A stretch of 64,000 nt of DNA, taken from contig CBDDII010000003.1 of the NCBI GenBank assembly GCA_965228905.1, forward strand, positions 992,001 through 1,056,000, in the 5' to 3' direction. This DNA comes from CALKXV01 sp965228905. GTDB lineage: Bacteria > Pseudomonadota > Alphaproteobacteria > Rhodobacterales > Rhodobacteraceae. The notes under the pieces are model-generated. The model was not told the DNA's origin and made no database searches. It saw only the letters and a program-made list of their open reading frames with translations. The position numbers and the translations under genes are program-made. Of the stretch, positions 51,744 through 61,154 are shown piece after piece (within the stretch, counting starts at the first letter, position 1; each line of letters starts with the position of its first letter).

Positions 51744-54311
51744 ATGACCGGAACGAGCGATCTTCCGAGGGAGGCTGAACGTCGGCTGCGCTGGCCGGTG
51801 CGCCTTACGTTCATGGGTATGTTCGCCGAACGTCTGGTTCGGGCCTTTTGGCCTTTGTGGACGGTACTGCTGGTCATTCTGGCCGTACTTTTGCTGGGAT
51901 TTCATGATCTTCTGCCGCTGGAGGCCTTTTGGGCGGCCACGGTCGTGGCCGTGGGCGGCATTCTTGTGGCCTTTGGTGTCGGCGTGCGGCGGTTCCACCT
52001 ACCGACGCGGGGCGAGGCGCTGGCGCGGCTTGATGCGACATTGCCGGGACGCCCGATTTCAACGCTGGCGGACGAACAGGCGATTGGCGCGGGCGATGCC
52101 GCGTCAGAGGCGGTCTGGGCGGTGCATATCCGCCGGATGGCCGATCGGCTGAAGGGGGTAAGGGCGGTCGAGCCGGATTTGCGGCTTTCCCGCCGGGATC
52201 CTTTCGGGCTGCGCTACATGGCGCTGTTGGTCTTCACGATTGCGCTGCTGTTCGGGTCGTTCCTGCGGGTGGCCTCGGTCGCCGAGATGACGCCCGGCAC
52301 GGGGCAGGCACTGGCAACTGGTCCGGCCTGGGAAGGCTGGGTCGAGCCGCCACTTTATACGGGCAAGCCGAGCCTTTATCTGAACGACATTGACCAGGCC
52401 GCCTTTGCCGTGCCGGAAGGCAGCCGCGTGACGGTGCGGTTCTACGGGCAATTGGGCGATCTGGCGCTGCATGAAACCGTGTCGGGGCGCACGGGCGACA
52501 TCCCACCCGCGACCGATCCCGCGCAGAGTTTCGACGTGATCGAAAGCGGCGAGTTGCGCATCGAAGGCCCCGGTGGCCGGGCATGGAACATCGAGGCGGT
52601 CGAGGACGCCCCGCCCGAGATCGAGTTCGACGGCCAGATTTCGCAAGGCGAAGGCGGGCGGATGGAAGCGCCTTTCATCGCGCGGGACGATCACGGGGTC
52701 GTCGGCGGGCGGCTGGAGATCACGCTGGATTTGAACGAGGTGGAGCGGCGTTACGGCCTGGCCGTCGATCCCGAACCGCGCGAGCCTTTGGTGTTGGATC
52801 TGCCCCTGACCATTTCCGGCGACCGGACCGAATTTGCCGAGATGGTGATCGACGATTTTTCCGAACATCCCTTTGCCAACCTGCCGGTGTCGGCGGAATT
52901 GTTCGTTCTGGACGATGCCGGACAAGAGGGCATGTCGGCCCCGCAATTTGCCACCCTGCCGGGGCGGCGGTTCTTTGACCCGCTGGCCAAGGCGATCATC
53001 GAAGGCCGGCGCGATCTGTTGTGGAACCGGGTGAACGCGCCGCGTGTGGCGCAGGTCTTGCGGGCCGTCAGTTATGAGCCGCAGGACATTTTCCGGTCGG
53101 AAACAGCTTTCATGAAGTTGCGGTTCATCGTGCGGCGGATCGAAACTCGGGTGTCGATTGATCGGATGGACGACGATGCGGTCGAAGAATTTGCCGCCGC
53201 CCTGTGGGATTTGGCGATCGAGATCGAAGAGGGCGATCTGTCGGATGCTCTGGAACGTCTGCGCCGCGCTCAGGATCGGTTGTCGGAGGCCATCGAGAAC
53301 GGCGCGACGGACGAGGAAATCGCCGAGTTGATGCAGGAATTGCGCGAGGCGATGCAGGATTACATGCGTCAGCTTGCCGAACAGCAGGGCGATCAGCAGA
53401 ACCAGGAAATGGCCCAGGGCGAGATGCAGGAGATGAGCCAGCAGGACCTGCAGGACATGCTGGATCGTCTACAGGAGTTGATGGAGCAGGGCCGGATGGC
53501 CGAGGCCGAGCAGCTTCTGGAGCAGTTGCGCCAGATGATGGAGAACATGCAGATCACCCAAGGTCAGGGTGGTCAGCAATCGCCGGGCGAACAGGCGATG
53601 GAAGGGCTGGCCGAAACCCTGCGCGATCAGCAGGGCCTGTCGGACGAAGCGTTTCGCGATCTTCAGGAACAGTTCGGCAACAGCCAGTCGGGCGAATCTC
53701 AGCAGAACCAGGGCCGTCAGGGCAACCAGGGTCAGGGTCAGCAGCATGGCCAGAACGGTCAGCAGGGACAGAACCAGGAAGGCGGCGGTTCCGAAGGTCA
53801 GCCGGGCGGGCAGGGCAGCCTTGCCGACCGTCAGCAGGCGTTGCGCGACCAGTTGAACCGCCAGATGCAACAACTGCCGGGGGCGGGTACGCCTGAGGGT
53901 GACGAGGCGCGCCGGTCGCTGGACCGGGCGGGCGACGCGATGGACCGGGCCGAGGAGAGTTTGCGCGATGAGGATTTCGCAGGCGCCTTGGACAATCAGG
54001 CCGACGCCATCGAGGCTCTGCGCGAGGGTATGCGCGAATTGGCCGAGCAGATGGCCGAGCAGCAGCAACAGCAACAGGGTGGCCAGCAGGGCGACCAGGT
54101 GGGTCGGAACGATCCGAACGGCACCCGCGATCCGCTTGGCCGCGACACCGGCGAAAACGGGGGGATCGGCACGGACGAGCAGCTTTTGCAGGGCGATGAC
54201 GTCTATCGCCGGGCGCGGGAGTTGCTGGACGAAATCCGCCGCCGCTCGGGTGAACAAGAGCGCCCGACGGAAGAGCTGGATTATCTGAAGCGCCTGTTGG
54301 AGCGGTTCTGA
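51744..54311 (+). CDS. TIGR02302 / DUF4175 membrane protein with Gln-rich tail
   Basis: An 855-residue protein. Two or three membrane helices lie near residues 25-85 (FWPLWTVLLVILAVLLLG, FWAATVVAVGGILVAFGVG), one near 155-175 (YMALLVFTIALLFG), then a beta-rich part (residues 185-420, ending in a periplasmic-type domain), an alpha-helical region (about 430-545) and a long Gln/Glu/Gly-rich tail (about 545-800: QQNQEMAQGEMQEM, GRQGNQGQGQQHG). The ending LLDEIRRRSGEQERPTEELDYLKRLLERF is the TIGR02302 signature. Function unknown, conserved in alphaproteobacteria next to lysA. Confidence 0.9.
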   Translation: MTGTSDLPREAERRLRWPVRLTFMGMFAERLVRAFWPLWTVLLVILAVLLLGFHDLLPLEAFWAATVVAVGGILVAFGVGVRRFHLPTRGEALARLDATLPGRPISTLADEQAIGAGDAASEAVWAVHIRRMADRLKGVRAVEPDLRLSRRDPFGLRYMALLVFTIALLFGSFLRVASVAEMTPGTGQALATGPAWEGWVEPPLYTGKPSLYLNDIDQAAFAVPEGSRVTVRFYGQLGDLALHETVSGRTGDIPPATDPAQSFDVIESGELRIEGPGGRAWNIEAVEDAPPEIEFDGQISQGEGGRMEAPFIARDDHGVVGGRLEITLDLNEVERRYGLAVDPEPREPLVLDLPLTISGDRTEFAEMVIDDFSEHPFANLPVSAELFVLDDAGQEGMSAPQFATLPGRRFFDPLAKAIIEGRRDLLWNRVNAPRVAQVLRAVSYEPQDIFRSETAFMKLRFIVRRIETRVSIDRMDDDAVEEFAAALWDLAIEIEEGDLSDALERLRRAQDRLSEAIENGATDEEIAELMQELREAMQDYMRQLAEQQGDQQNQEMAQGEMQEMSQQDLQDMLDRLQELMEQGRMAEAEQLLEQLRQMMENMQITQGQGGQQSPGEQAMEGLAETLRDQQGLSDEAFRDLQEQFGNSQSGESQQNQGRQGNQGQGQQHGQNGQQGQNQEGGGSEGQPGGQGSLADRQQALRDQLNRQMQQLPGAGTPEGDEARRSLDRAGDAMDRAEESLRDEDFAGALDNQADAIEALREGMRELAEQMAEQQQQQQGGQQGDQVGRNDPNGTRDPLGRDTGENGGIGTDEQLLQGDDVYRRARELLDEIRRRSGEQERPTEELDYLKRLLERF

Positions 54312-54319
54312 GCGGGCGT

Positions 54320-55213
54320 CTACGCGCCGCCGCCGATCATCCCGTCGATCCAGTCACGCACGACATTCGCACCATCCACGTAAGGGATCAGCGCGCCCTC
54401 ACTGCCGGGAACCGCGCGGGCAATGGCGGGGGCCTGCGCATAGGCGAGGATCAGAACGATGGCGAGAAGCGTCATCGACAGAAAGCCGCGCCGAAAGCCC
54501 TTTTGGTGCTGGGCGGTTTCTTCGGCACTGGGTTTCTTGCGGGCATTGGTCGATTTCAACGTCGAGTTGATTTCGTCGATGTCGGGCAGAAGATCGCGGC
54601 GTGGACCCTGTTGATCGGGTTCCGAGATGACCTCGGCCTGGCTGGCGGGATGGCGCGGCTCGGACCGGGTGCGGTCCGGCGCTTCGGCTGGTTCGCTTTC
54701 CTTCAGATGGGCCATGCGGGCACGAAGAGCGCGGGATGGCGTCTTGCGGCTGCGAATCTCGTCCAGCCCCATGTCGGTCTGGGTTTCCATCGGCTCGGAC
54801 GGCGGGGCGCGGCGTTGCGAAAGCTCGCGTTCGGCCTCTTCCTTCAGGATGTCCAGTGCTGCGGCATCCGCCGGGCGGCGCTGTTGCGGGGCCGCGGACG
54901 GAGGGGCGGCGGCGGGCGTGTCGAAGAAATCGTCCTCTTCTTCGCTGTCTTCCGAGGCGGCAGCGATGGCGAGGGCCGCGTGACTTGGGCCGGTGTCGTC
55001 TGCCTCGTCCTCTGTAGCCTCGTCTGCCTCAAGGGCTTCTTCGGAGAGCTCTGGCGGGCTGTCGTCCTCGGGCGCGGCAAAGTCGGCGGGCGGGGGCGGT
55101 AATTCGAACCATGTATGCCCGCAGTTCGAGCATTGCACGTCGCGCCCTTCGTCCGGGACAAGCGTCGCGTCGATTTCGTATTGAGCACTGCAGTTCGGAC
55201 AGATCAGCCGCAT
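54320..55213 (-). CDS. Zinc-ribbon membrane protein (MJ0042-type finger)
   Basis: A 297-residue protein. It begins MRLICPNCSAQYEID and has CSNCGHTWF (two CxxC pairs, a zinc finger of the MJ0042 type). Residues about 35-220 are acidic and disordered; one membrane helix GFLSMTLLAIVLILAYA lies near residue 250, and a short domain follows. Related proteins are membrane-anchored regulators with unclear role. ATG 55213. Divergent from ftsE with about 157 bp between. Confidence 0.85.
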   Translation of the reverse strand: MRLICPNCSAQYEIDATLVPDEGRDVQCSNCGHTWFELPPPPADFAAPEDDSPPELSEEALEADEATEDEADDTGPSHAALAIAAASEDSEEEDDFFDTPAAAPPSAAPQQRRPADAAALDILKEEAERELSQRRAPPSEPMETQTDMGLDEIRSRKTPSRALRARMAHLKESEPAEAPDRTRSEPRHPASQAEVISEPDQQGPRRDLLPDIDEINSTLKSTNARKKPSAEETAQHQKGFRRGFLSMTLLAIVLILAYAQAPAIARAVPGSEGALIPYVDGANVVRDWIDGMIGGGA

Positions 55214-55370
55214 ATCAAAAGATCCTTGCCCCGGTTCCCGTGCCTTTTTTCGGCATCGTTTCGCCTCGTATACGGGCAATCTAGCACTTCGTTTCGCACC
55301 GGGAAAGCCCGCTGGCGTTGAACCCGGCCACGAAAACGGGCTACATCGCGAAAAGAGCAGGGGGAACAGT

Positions 55371-56048
55371 GTGATCGAGCTGGACAAAGTGACCGTCAGC
55401 TATGGCGACCGAACGTTGTTCAGCGACGTTTCCCTGACGCTGGATCAAGGCAGTTTTCACTTTTTGACCGGGCCGTCTGGAGCCGGGAAAACAACGCTGA
55501 TCCGCCTTTGTTCCATGGAAATGCAGCCAACCTCGGGCGAGGTGCGGGTGCTGGGAAAACCGACCGGCGGACTGGGGCGGGACGCGGTGTCCGCCATGCG
55601 CGAACGCATCGGTGTGGTGCATCAGGACAGCCGGTTTATCGACCATCTGAACGTGTCGGAAAACGTGGTTCTGCCGGCCTCGGTCACCGGGTCATATGGG
55701 CCACACACGGCGCATCAACTGGAAGAATTGCTGGGTTGGGTCGGTTTGACGGCGCAATCGGCGAGTTTGCCGCCCGAGTTGTCAGGGGGTGAGCGGCAGC
55801 GTGTCGCGCTGGCCCGGGCGGTGATCCTGTCGCCCGATATTGTCCTGGCGGACGAACCGACGGGCAACGTGGACTGGGAGATGTCGCAGCAGTTGCTGGG
55901 CCTGTTGATCGAGTTGAACCGTCTGGGCAAGACGGTGCTTTGCGCCACCCACGATCTGAACCTTGTGCGACAGGCGAAATCCAAGGTTTCGGCCAAGGTG
56001 CTGCGCCTTAAGGCTGGGCGCGTCGAAGTCGCGGGGGCGGGATTGTGA
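55371..56048 (+). CDS. ftsE: Cell division ATP-binding protein FtsE
   Basis: A 225-residue ABC ATPase. Walker A is GPSGAGKTT near residue 34, the ABC signature LSGGERQRVALARA, Walker B IVLADEPTGNVD and the H-loop ATHD. With FtsX it controls peptidoglycan hydrolases at the septum. Start is GTG 55371 after AGGGGGAAC. Overlaps ftsX by four bases (GTGA). Confidence 0.94.
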   Translation: MIELDKVTVSYGDRTLFSDVSLTLDQGSFHFLTGPSGAGKTTLIRLCSMEMQPTSGEVRVLGKPTGGLGRDAVSAMRERIGVVHQDSRFIDHLNVSENVVLPASVTGSYGPHTAHQLEELLGWVGLTAQSASLPPELSGGERQRVALARAVILSPDIVLADEPTGNVDWEMSQQLLGLLIELNRLGKTVLCATHDLNLVRQAKSKVSAKVLRLKAGRVEVAGAGL

Positions 56049-56932
56049 AGGTGCTGTCCTATCTGAAAGGTGATGCGACGCTGAACCGGGTGGTGCCGCC
56101 CTCGGGGTTCACGGCGCTTTTGACATTGGTGAGTGCCGCGGCGATGGCGTTTCTGGCGGTGTTCACGATGGCGCTGGCCCTGGCGGCGGGGAACCTTGCG
56201 GCACGGTGGGAAGCGGAACTGGCGGGAACGGCGACAGTGCGGATCACGGCACCTTCGGGCGCGGTCGAGGACCAGACGGCGGCGGTGCTGACCGCCCTGG
56301 GGCAGACGCCGGGAATCGCGGGTGCGCGGCGGCTGGAGACGCAGGAACAGCTTGAACTGCTGGCACCCTGGTTCGGCACGGGATTGCCGGTGGAGCAATT
56401 GCGATTGCCGGTCTTGATCGCGGTGGAGGAAACACCTGAGGGTCCGGATCGCACGGGGCTGGAAGCGCGGTTGGCGGCAGAGGCCCCGGGCGCGGTCTAT
56501 GATTCCCATGGGCGGTGGCGTGCCCCCTTGATCGACGCGGCGGAGAGGTTGCGAAAGCTGGGCTGGTGGTCGCTTGCCCTGATCGCACTGGTCACGGGGG
56601 CGACGGTGGCGCTTGCGGCATCCTCTGCCTTGGCGGCGAATGCGCAGATCGTGGATGTCTTGCGGCTGGTCGGGGCGAGGGACCGCTGGATCAGTGGGGC
56701 TTTCGTGCTGCGCTTTACCCTGCGGGCCTTGATCGGTGCGGCGGTCGGAGCGTTCCTGGCAACCATTGTCGTCGCCCTTTTGCCGGGGGGCGTTGAAACG
56801 GGGATACTGAGCGGGCTTGGCTTTCGCGGGTTTGAATGGCTTTTGCCGTTTCTGGTGCCGATTGTGGCAGCCGGGATCGCGGCGGCGGCCACGTTCGCGG
56901 CGTCTTTCCGCACATTGAGGGCAAGCTCATGA
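56045..56932 (+). CDS. ftsX: Cell division membrane protein FtsX
   Basis: A 295-residue protein with four membrane segments (ALLTLVSAAAMAFLAVFTMALALAAG; WWSLALIALVTGATVALAASSALAA; RALIGAAVGAFLATIVVALLPGG; LPFLVPIVAAGIAAAATFAA) and a periplasmic loop between the first two, as in FtsX. It signals to amidase activators at the division site. GTG 56045 start. Its stop overlaps plsC (ATGA). Confidence 0.93.
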   Translation: MKVLSYLKGDATLNRVVPPSGFTALLTLVSAAAMAFLAVFTMALALAAGNLAARWEAELAGTATVRITAPSGAVEDQTAAVLTALGQTPGIAGARRLETQEQLELLAPWFGTGLPVEQLRLPVLIAVEETPEGPDRTGLEARLAAEAPGAVYDSHGRWRAPLIDAAERLRKLGWWSLALIALVTGATVALAASSALAANAQIVDVLRLVGARDRWISGAFVLRFTLRALIGAAVGAFLATIVVALLPGGVETGILSGLGFRGFEWLLPFLVPIVAAGIAAAATFAASFRTLRASS

Positions 56933-57651
56933 TCGTTCAGTTGATCCGCTCGGTCATCTTCAATGCCACGATCTATGTGGTCATGTTCATCTACGCGATC
57001 TTCTTCTTTCCCTTCGCGATCTTCAGCCGGACCTGGGCCTTTCGTGCCTGCCATGCCTGGTGCGCCTTCGTGATCTGGGCGGCGCGCTGGATGGTGGGGC
57101 TGAAGACCGAGGTGCGGGGCACGCCGCCGACGAGCGAGGTGGTGATCGCGGCCAAGCACCAGTCGTTCCTCGACATCATCATGATCTATCACGCGGTTCC
57201 GCGCGGGAAATTCATCATGAAGCGCGAGTTGATGTATGCGCCGATCCTTGGACAATTTGCCCTGCGCATTGGCTGCGTGCCCGTCAATCGTGGCAAGCGC
57301 GGCGCGGCCATCGAGAAGATGAAGCGCGACGTTGCGCGGGGCGCTGCCGAGCCGGGGCAATTGATCATCTATCCGCAAGGCACGCGCGTGGCTCCGGGGG
57401 TGAAAAAGCCTTACAAGGTCGGCACCGGGGTTCTTTACGAACAGCTTGGGCAGGATTGCGTGCCGGTGGCCGCGAATGTCGGATATTTCTGGCCGAAACG
57501 CGGCTTTCTGCGCAAGCCCGGAACGGCGGTGGTCGAGTTTCTGGAGCCGATCCCGGCGGGCTATCCGGTGAAGGAATTCATGAAAACGCTGGAAGCGGCG
57601 GTCGAGACCCGTTCTGATGAATTGCTGGAGGAGGCGAAGGGCAAGGCATGA
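56929..57651 (+). CDS. plsC: 1-acyl-sn-glycerol-3-phosphate acyltransferase (PlsC family)
   Basis: A 240-residue membrane acyltransferase, second step of phosphatidic acid synthesis. N-terminal membrane segment FNATIYVVMFIYAIFFFPF. Block I KHQSFLDIIM has the HxxxxD catalytic pair, block III YPQGTRVAPG corresponds to the E/QGTR phosphate-binding motif. Overlaps ftsX and the next gene by four bases each, showing tight coupling. Confidence 0.92.
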   Translation: MIVQLIRSVIFNATIYVVMFIYAIFFFPFAIFSRTWAFRACHAWCAFVIWAARWMVGLKTEVRGTPPTSEVVIAAKHQSFLDIIMIYHAVPRGKFIMKRELMYAPILGQFALRIGCVPVNRGKRGAAIEKMKRDVARGAAEPGQLIIYPQGTRVAPGVKKPYKVGTGVLYEQLGQDCVPVAANVGYFWPKRGFLRKPGTAVVEFLEPIPAGYPVKEFMKTLEAAVETRSDELLEEAKGKA

Positions 57652-58253
57652 CACGCATCGAGACAATGGAAGAACTGGAGTCGCTTTACGGCGTCGCACC
57701 CGCCACCTCGATCCGGAAGGTGGCCAACCGGCTGCATCCCGTCTATCGCGGCTGGATCGAAAGATCGCGGTTCTGCGTGCTGACCACCGTGGGGCCGGAA
57801 GGCACCGACGGGTCGCCGCGCGGGGATGACGGGCCGGTCGTGACGGTTCTGGATGATCGCACGCTGGCGCTGCCGGACTGGCACGGCAACAATCGGATCG
57901 ATTCCCTGCGGAACATCCTGAGGGACGCGCGGGTGTCGCTGATGTTCATGATTCCGGGGTCGACCAACGTGATCCGTGTGAACGGACGCGCTCATCTGAC
58001 GGCTGCGCCCGAGATGCTGAAACGGTTCGCCCGTGGCAGGCATCTGCCGCGCACGGTGACGGTGATCGATATCGGCGAGGTCTATTTCCAGTGCGCGCGC
58101 GCGTTGATGCGTTCAAAGCTCTGGACCTCGGGCGATGAAAGCGAAGGCTTGCCGACGGCGGGCGAAATCCTGGCCGAGATGACCGAGGCGGAAGAGGGCG
58201 GGGCGGACTATGACAGGGAGTGGCCCGAGCGCGCGAAAGAAAGCCTGTGGTAG
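57648..58253 (+). CDS. Pyridoxamine 5'-phosphate oxidase-family FMN-binding protein
   Basis: A 201-residue split-barrel flavin protein. The core SRFCVLTTVGPEGTDGSPRGDD and LALPDWHGNNRIDSLRNIL, VSLMFMIPG match the MSMEG_1061-type PNPOx-like family (probably FMN or F420 binding). True PdxH residues are not all present, so vitamin B6 activity is not claimed. ATG 57648 overlaps plsC (ATGA). It overlaps the methyltransferase gene start. Confidence 0.85.
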   Translation: MTRIETMEELESLYGVAPATSIRKVANRLHPVYRGWIERSRFCVLTTVGPEGTDGSPRGDDGPVVTVLDDRTLALPDWHGNNRIDSLRNILRDARVSLMFMIPGSTNVIRVNGRAHLTAAPEMLKRFARGRHLPRTVTVIDIGEVYFQCARALMRSKLWTSGDESEGLPTAGEILAEMTEAEEGGADYDREWPERAKESLW

Positions 58254-59095
58254 GGATCGCGGGGCCGAACGCGGGCGAGGCGGAGTATTGGTCGACGCAG
58301 GGGTTGTCCTGGATCGAGAACGAGGTGGCGCAGGACATCATGCTTGCGCCGGCCACCGAGTTTCTGCTTGAGGCGTCGGGGTTCGCGCCCGGTATGCGAG
58401 TGCTGGACATCGGTTGCGGAACCGGGGCCCATGCACTTGCCGTGGCGGGTCGGGTCGCGCCGGGCGAGGTGCTGGCGCTGGATGTGTCGGAACCTTTCCT
58501 TGACCGGGTGCGCGAGAGGGCCGAGGCGGCGGGCCTGCCGGTGTCCACCTTGCACGGCGATGCGCAGACCGCCGATCTGCCGGGCGGGTTCGACATTGCG
58601 ACTTCGCGGTTCGGGGTCATGTTCTTTGACGATCCGGCGGCGGCGTTTGCGAATATTGCGACGGCCCTGAAACCCGGCGGGCGGATGGTGTTTGCGGCCT
58701 GGGCGCCGGTGGAGGTGAACCCATGGTGGCGCGTGCCGGGGCGGATCGCGGCAGAGCATCTTGGCACACCGCCGCCGACGCCGCCGAATGCGCCGGGGCC
58801 AATGGGGTTGGCGAACATGGCTTTCGCCACGGATCAACTGGAAAAGGCGGGTCTGGACGACATCAGCGTGACGCCGCGCCAGATCGTGCTAGGCCATGTC
58901 GGCGGTGCGGCGGGTATGGCGGCGCTGGCCGAAAAGGTTGGCCCCGTTTCGCGCGCGCTTCGCCTGTTCGATGCGACCGAGGCACAACGCGCGGCGGTGC
59001 TGGAGGCGGTGAAGACCGCATTGGCGGCCTATGAGGCAGACGGCGAATTTCGCCTGCCCGCCACACTGAACATCATCGAAGCACGGGTGCGCTGA
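58247..59095 (+). CDS. Class I SAM-dependent methyltransferase
   Basis: About 282 residues. Motif I is VLDIGCGTGAHALAV, followed by LALDVSEPFLDRVRERA and the GGFDIATSRFGVMFFDDP motif IV region, LKPGGRMVFAAWAP. Substrate unknown. Start uncertain: GTG 58247 used (weak site), GTG 58220 is an in-frame alternative that overlaps the preceding gene more. Ends 54 bp before accA. Confidence 0.85.
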   Translation: MVGIAGPNAGEAEYWSTQGLSWIENEVAQDIMLAPATEFLLEASGFAPGMRVLDIGCGTGAHALAVAGRVAPGEVLALDVSEPFLDRVRERAEAAGLPVSTLHGDAQTADLPGGFDIATSRFGVMFFDDPAAAFANIATALKPGGRMVFAAWAPVEVNPWWRVPGRIAAEHLGTPPPTPPNAPGPMGLANMAFATDQLEKAGLDDISVTPRQIVLGHVGGAAGMAALAEKVGPVSRALRLFDATEAQRAAVLEAVKTALAAYEADGEFRLPATLNIIEARVR

Positions 59096-59149
59096 GGTTG
59101 CAGCGCCCGCGCGACGGGCATTATATAGGCCGAAACCGAAAGGGCAGGC

Positions 59150-60109
59150 ATGAATTACCTGGAATTTGAGAAGCCGCTGGCCGAGATCGAAGGCAAGGCC
59201 GAGGAACTGCGCGCCATGGCGCGGGCGAACTCGGAAATGAACATCGAGAAAGAGGCCAAGGCGCTGGACAAGAAGGCCCAGACGATGCTGGTCGATCTTT
59301 ACAAGGATCTGTCGCCCTGGCGGAAGTGCCAGGTCGCGCGGCATCCCGACCGGCCCCACTGCATCGACTATATCGAGACGCTGTTTTCCGAATACACGCC
59401 CTTGGCCGGGGACCGGAACTTTGCCGACGATCACGCGGTGATGGGTGGCCTTGCTCGACTGGACGACCGCCCCGTGATGGTGATCGGTCATGAAAAGGGC
59501 AAGGACACGCAAACCCGGATCGAACGGAACTTTGGCATGGCCCGGCCCGAAGGATACCGCAAGGCGATCCGCCTGATGGACCTGGCCGACCGGTTCAACG
59601 TGCCCGTTGTGACGTTGATCGACACGCCGGGCGCCTATCCCGGCAAGGGCGCCGAGGAACGCGGACAGTCCGAGGCCATCGCGCGGTCGACCGAGAAATG
59701 CCTGAACATCGGCGTGCCGCTTATCAGTGTGGTGATCGGCGAGGGCGGATCGGGCGGGGCCGTGGCCTTTGCCACGGCGAACCGGGTCGCGATGCTGGAG
59801 CATTCGATCTATTCGGTGATCTCGCCCGAGGGCTGTGCCTCGATCCTGTGGAAAGACGCCGAAAAGATGCGCGAGGCGGCCGAAGCCTTGCGGTTGACCG
59901 CGCAGGACTTGCACCGTCTGTCCGTGATCGACCGGATCATCGCCGAACCCATGGGCGGTGCGCAACGCGACCGGGCGACGACGATCAAGTCGGTCGGGGC
60001 CTGCATCAGTGACATCCTGGAACAGCTTTCGACCATGTCGCGCGACGAGATCGTCAAGGACCGGCGCAGGAAGTTCCTGTCCATGGGGCAGAAGGGGCTG
60101 GCCGCCTGA
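59150..60109 (+). CDS. accA: Acetyl-CoA carboxylase carboxyltransferase subunit alpha
   Basis: A 319-residue subunit. It begins MNYLEFEKPLAEIEGK and has GDRNFADDHAVMGGLAR, IDTPGAYPGKGAEERGQSEA, IGEGGSGGAVAFA and SVISPEGCASILWKD, all typical AccA. With AccD it transfers CO2 from biotin-BCCP to acetyl-CoA in fatty acid synthesis. ATG 59150 follows AAAGGGCAGG. accD, accB and accC are not in this window. Confidence 0.96.
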   Translation: MNYLEFEKPLAEIEGKAEELRAMARANSEMNIEKEAKALDKKAQTMLVDLYKDLSPWRKCQVARHPDRPHCIDYIETLFSEYTPLAGDRNFADDHAVMGGLARLDDRPVMVIGHEKGKDTQTRIERNFGMARPEGYRKAIRLMDLADRFNVPVVTLIDTPGAYPGKGAEERGQSEAIARSTEKCLNIGVPLISVVIGEGGSGGAVAFATANRVAMLEHSIYSVISPEGCASILWKDAEKMREAAEALRLTAQDLHRLSVIDRIIAEPMGGAQRDRATTIKSVGACISDILEQLSTMSRDEIVKDRRRKFLSMGQKGLAA

Positions 60110-60161
60110 GTTCGGCTGGCCGCGCAGCAACAACATTCCAATTCAATCGGGGAACACCGCC

Positions 60162-61154
60162 ATGAAAACGATCAAGCTGGGTGCCGATGGCCCCGAGGTT
60201 TCGCAGTTCGGAATTGGGGCCATGTCCTTTGCGGGCATCTATGGCCAGGCGAGCGAGGCGGAAGCCCATGCGGTTCTGGACGATTGCCGCGCTGCGGGGG
60301 TGACGCATATCGACACGTCGAACGTCTATGGCAATGGCCGGTCCGAAGAGTTGATCGGGGCCTGGTTCGCCGCGAACAAGGGCGCACGCGAAGACATGCA
60401 CCTTGCGACGAAAGCGGGGATCACGGGGAACGACGACCGCCGGTTCAACAACGATCCGGAGTATCTGGAAGACTGTCTGGACGCCAGCCTGAAGAGGCTT
60501 GGCACGGATCACGTCGATCTGTTCTATGTCCACCGCTATGACAGGTCGTGTCGGCCCGAGGATACCGCCGGTGCCCTGAAGCGGCTGATCGAAAAGGGCA
60601 AGACCCGCGCCGTCGGATTGTCCGAGATCGCGCCGAGCACGCTGCGCCGCGCGTCCACCGAGTGCCACATTGCCGCCGTGCAGTCCGAATATTCGCTGTC
60701 GACCCGTGCGCCGGAACTGGGGCTGGTGCAGGCCTGCCGGGAGTTGAACTCGACCCTGGTGGCGTTTTCGCCCGTGGGGCGGACGTTCCTGACCGACGAT
60801 CCCTTCAACGCCGAGCGCGTGGAGTCGATGGCCTTCACCAAGGGCAATCCACGGTTCATGGAGCCGAACTTTTCGACCAATATCGCGATCACGGACAAGT
60901 TCCGGGAATTGGCGGGCGATATGGGCGAACCGGCGGCGGCGCTGGCCATCGCATGGCTGATTGCGCAAGGCGATCACATCCTGCCGATCCCGGGCACGAA
61001 GAACACGGCCCACCTTGCCGAGTTGGTGCGCGGGACCGAGATTGATCTGACGTCCGACGATTTGGAGCGGATCGAAACCGTGCTGCCGGTTGGTTGGGCC
61101 CATGGCGACCGTTACAGTTCCAAGCAATGGGAAGGGCCGGAGCGGTACAGCTAG
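60162..61154 (+). CDS. Aldo/keto reductase
   Basis: A 330-residue TIM-barrel NADPH oxidoreductase. Conserved residues: D in IDTSNVYG with Y of NVYG as proton donor, K in LATKAG, H in YVHRYD; NADPH-binding IPGTKNTAHLAE. Substrate unknown, many aldehydes or ketones possible. ATG 60162 follows GGGGAAC. Its stop overlaps the antiporter gene end by four bases. Confidence 0.92.
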   Translation: MKTIKLGADGPEVSQFGIGAMSFAGIYGQASEAEAHAVLDDCRAAGVTHIDTSNVYGNGRSEELIGAWFAANKGAREDMHLATKAGITGNDDRRFNNDPEYLEDCLDASLKRLGTDHVDLFYVHRYDRSCRPEDTAGALKRLIEKGKTRAVGLSEIAPSTLRRASTECHIAAVQSEYSLSTRAPELGLVQACRELNSTLVAFSPVGRTFLTDDPFNAERVESMAFTKGNPRFMEPNFSTNIAITDKFRELAGDMGEPAAALAIAWLIAQGDHILPIPGTKNTAHLAELVRGTEIDLTSDDLERIETVLPVGWAHGDRYSSKQWEGPERYS

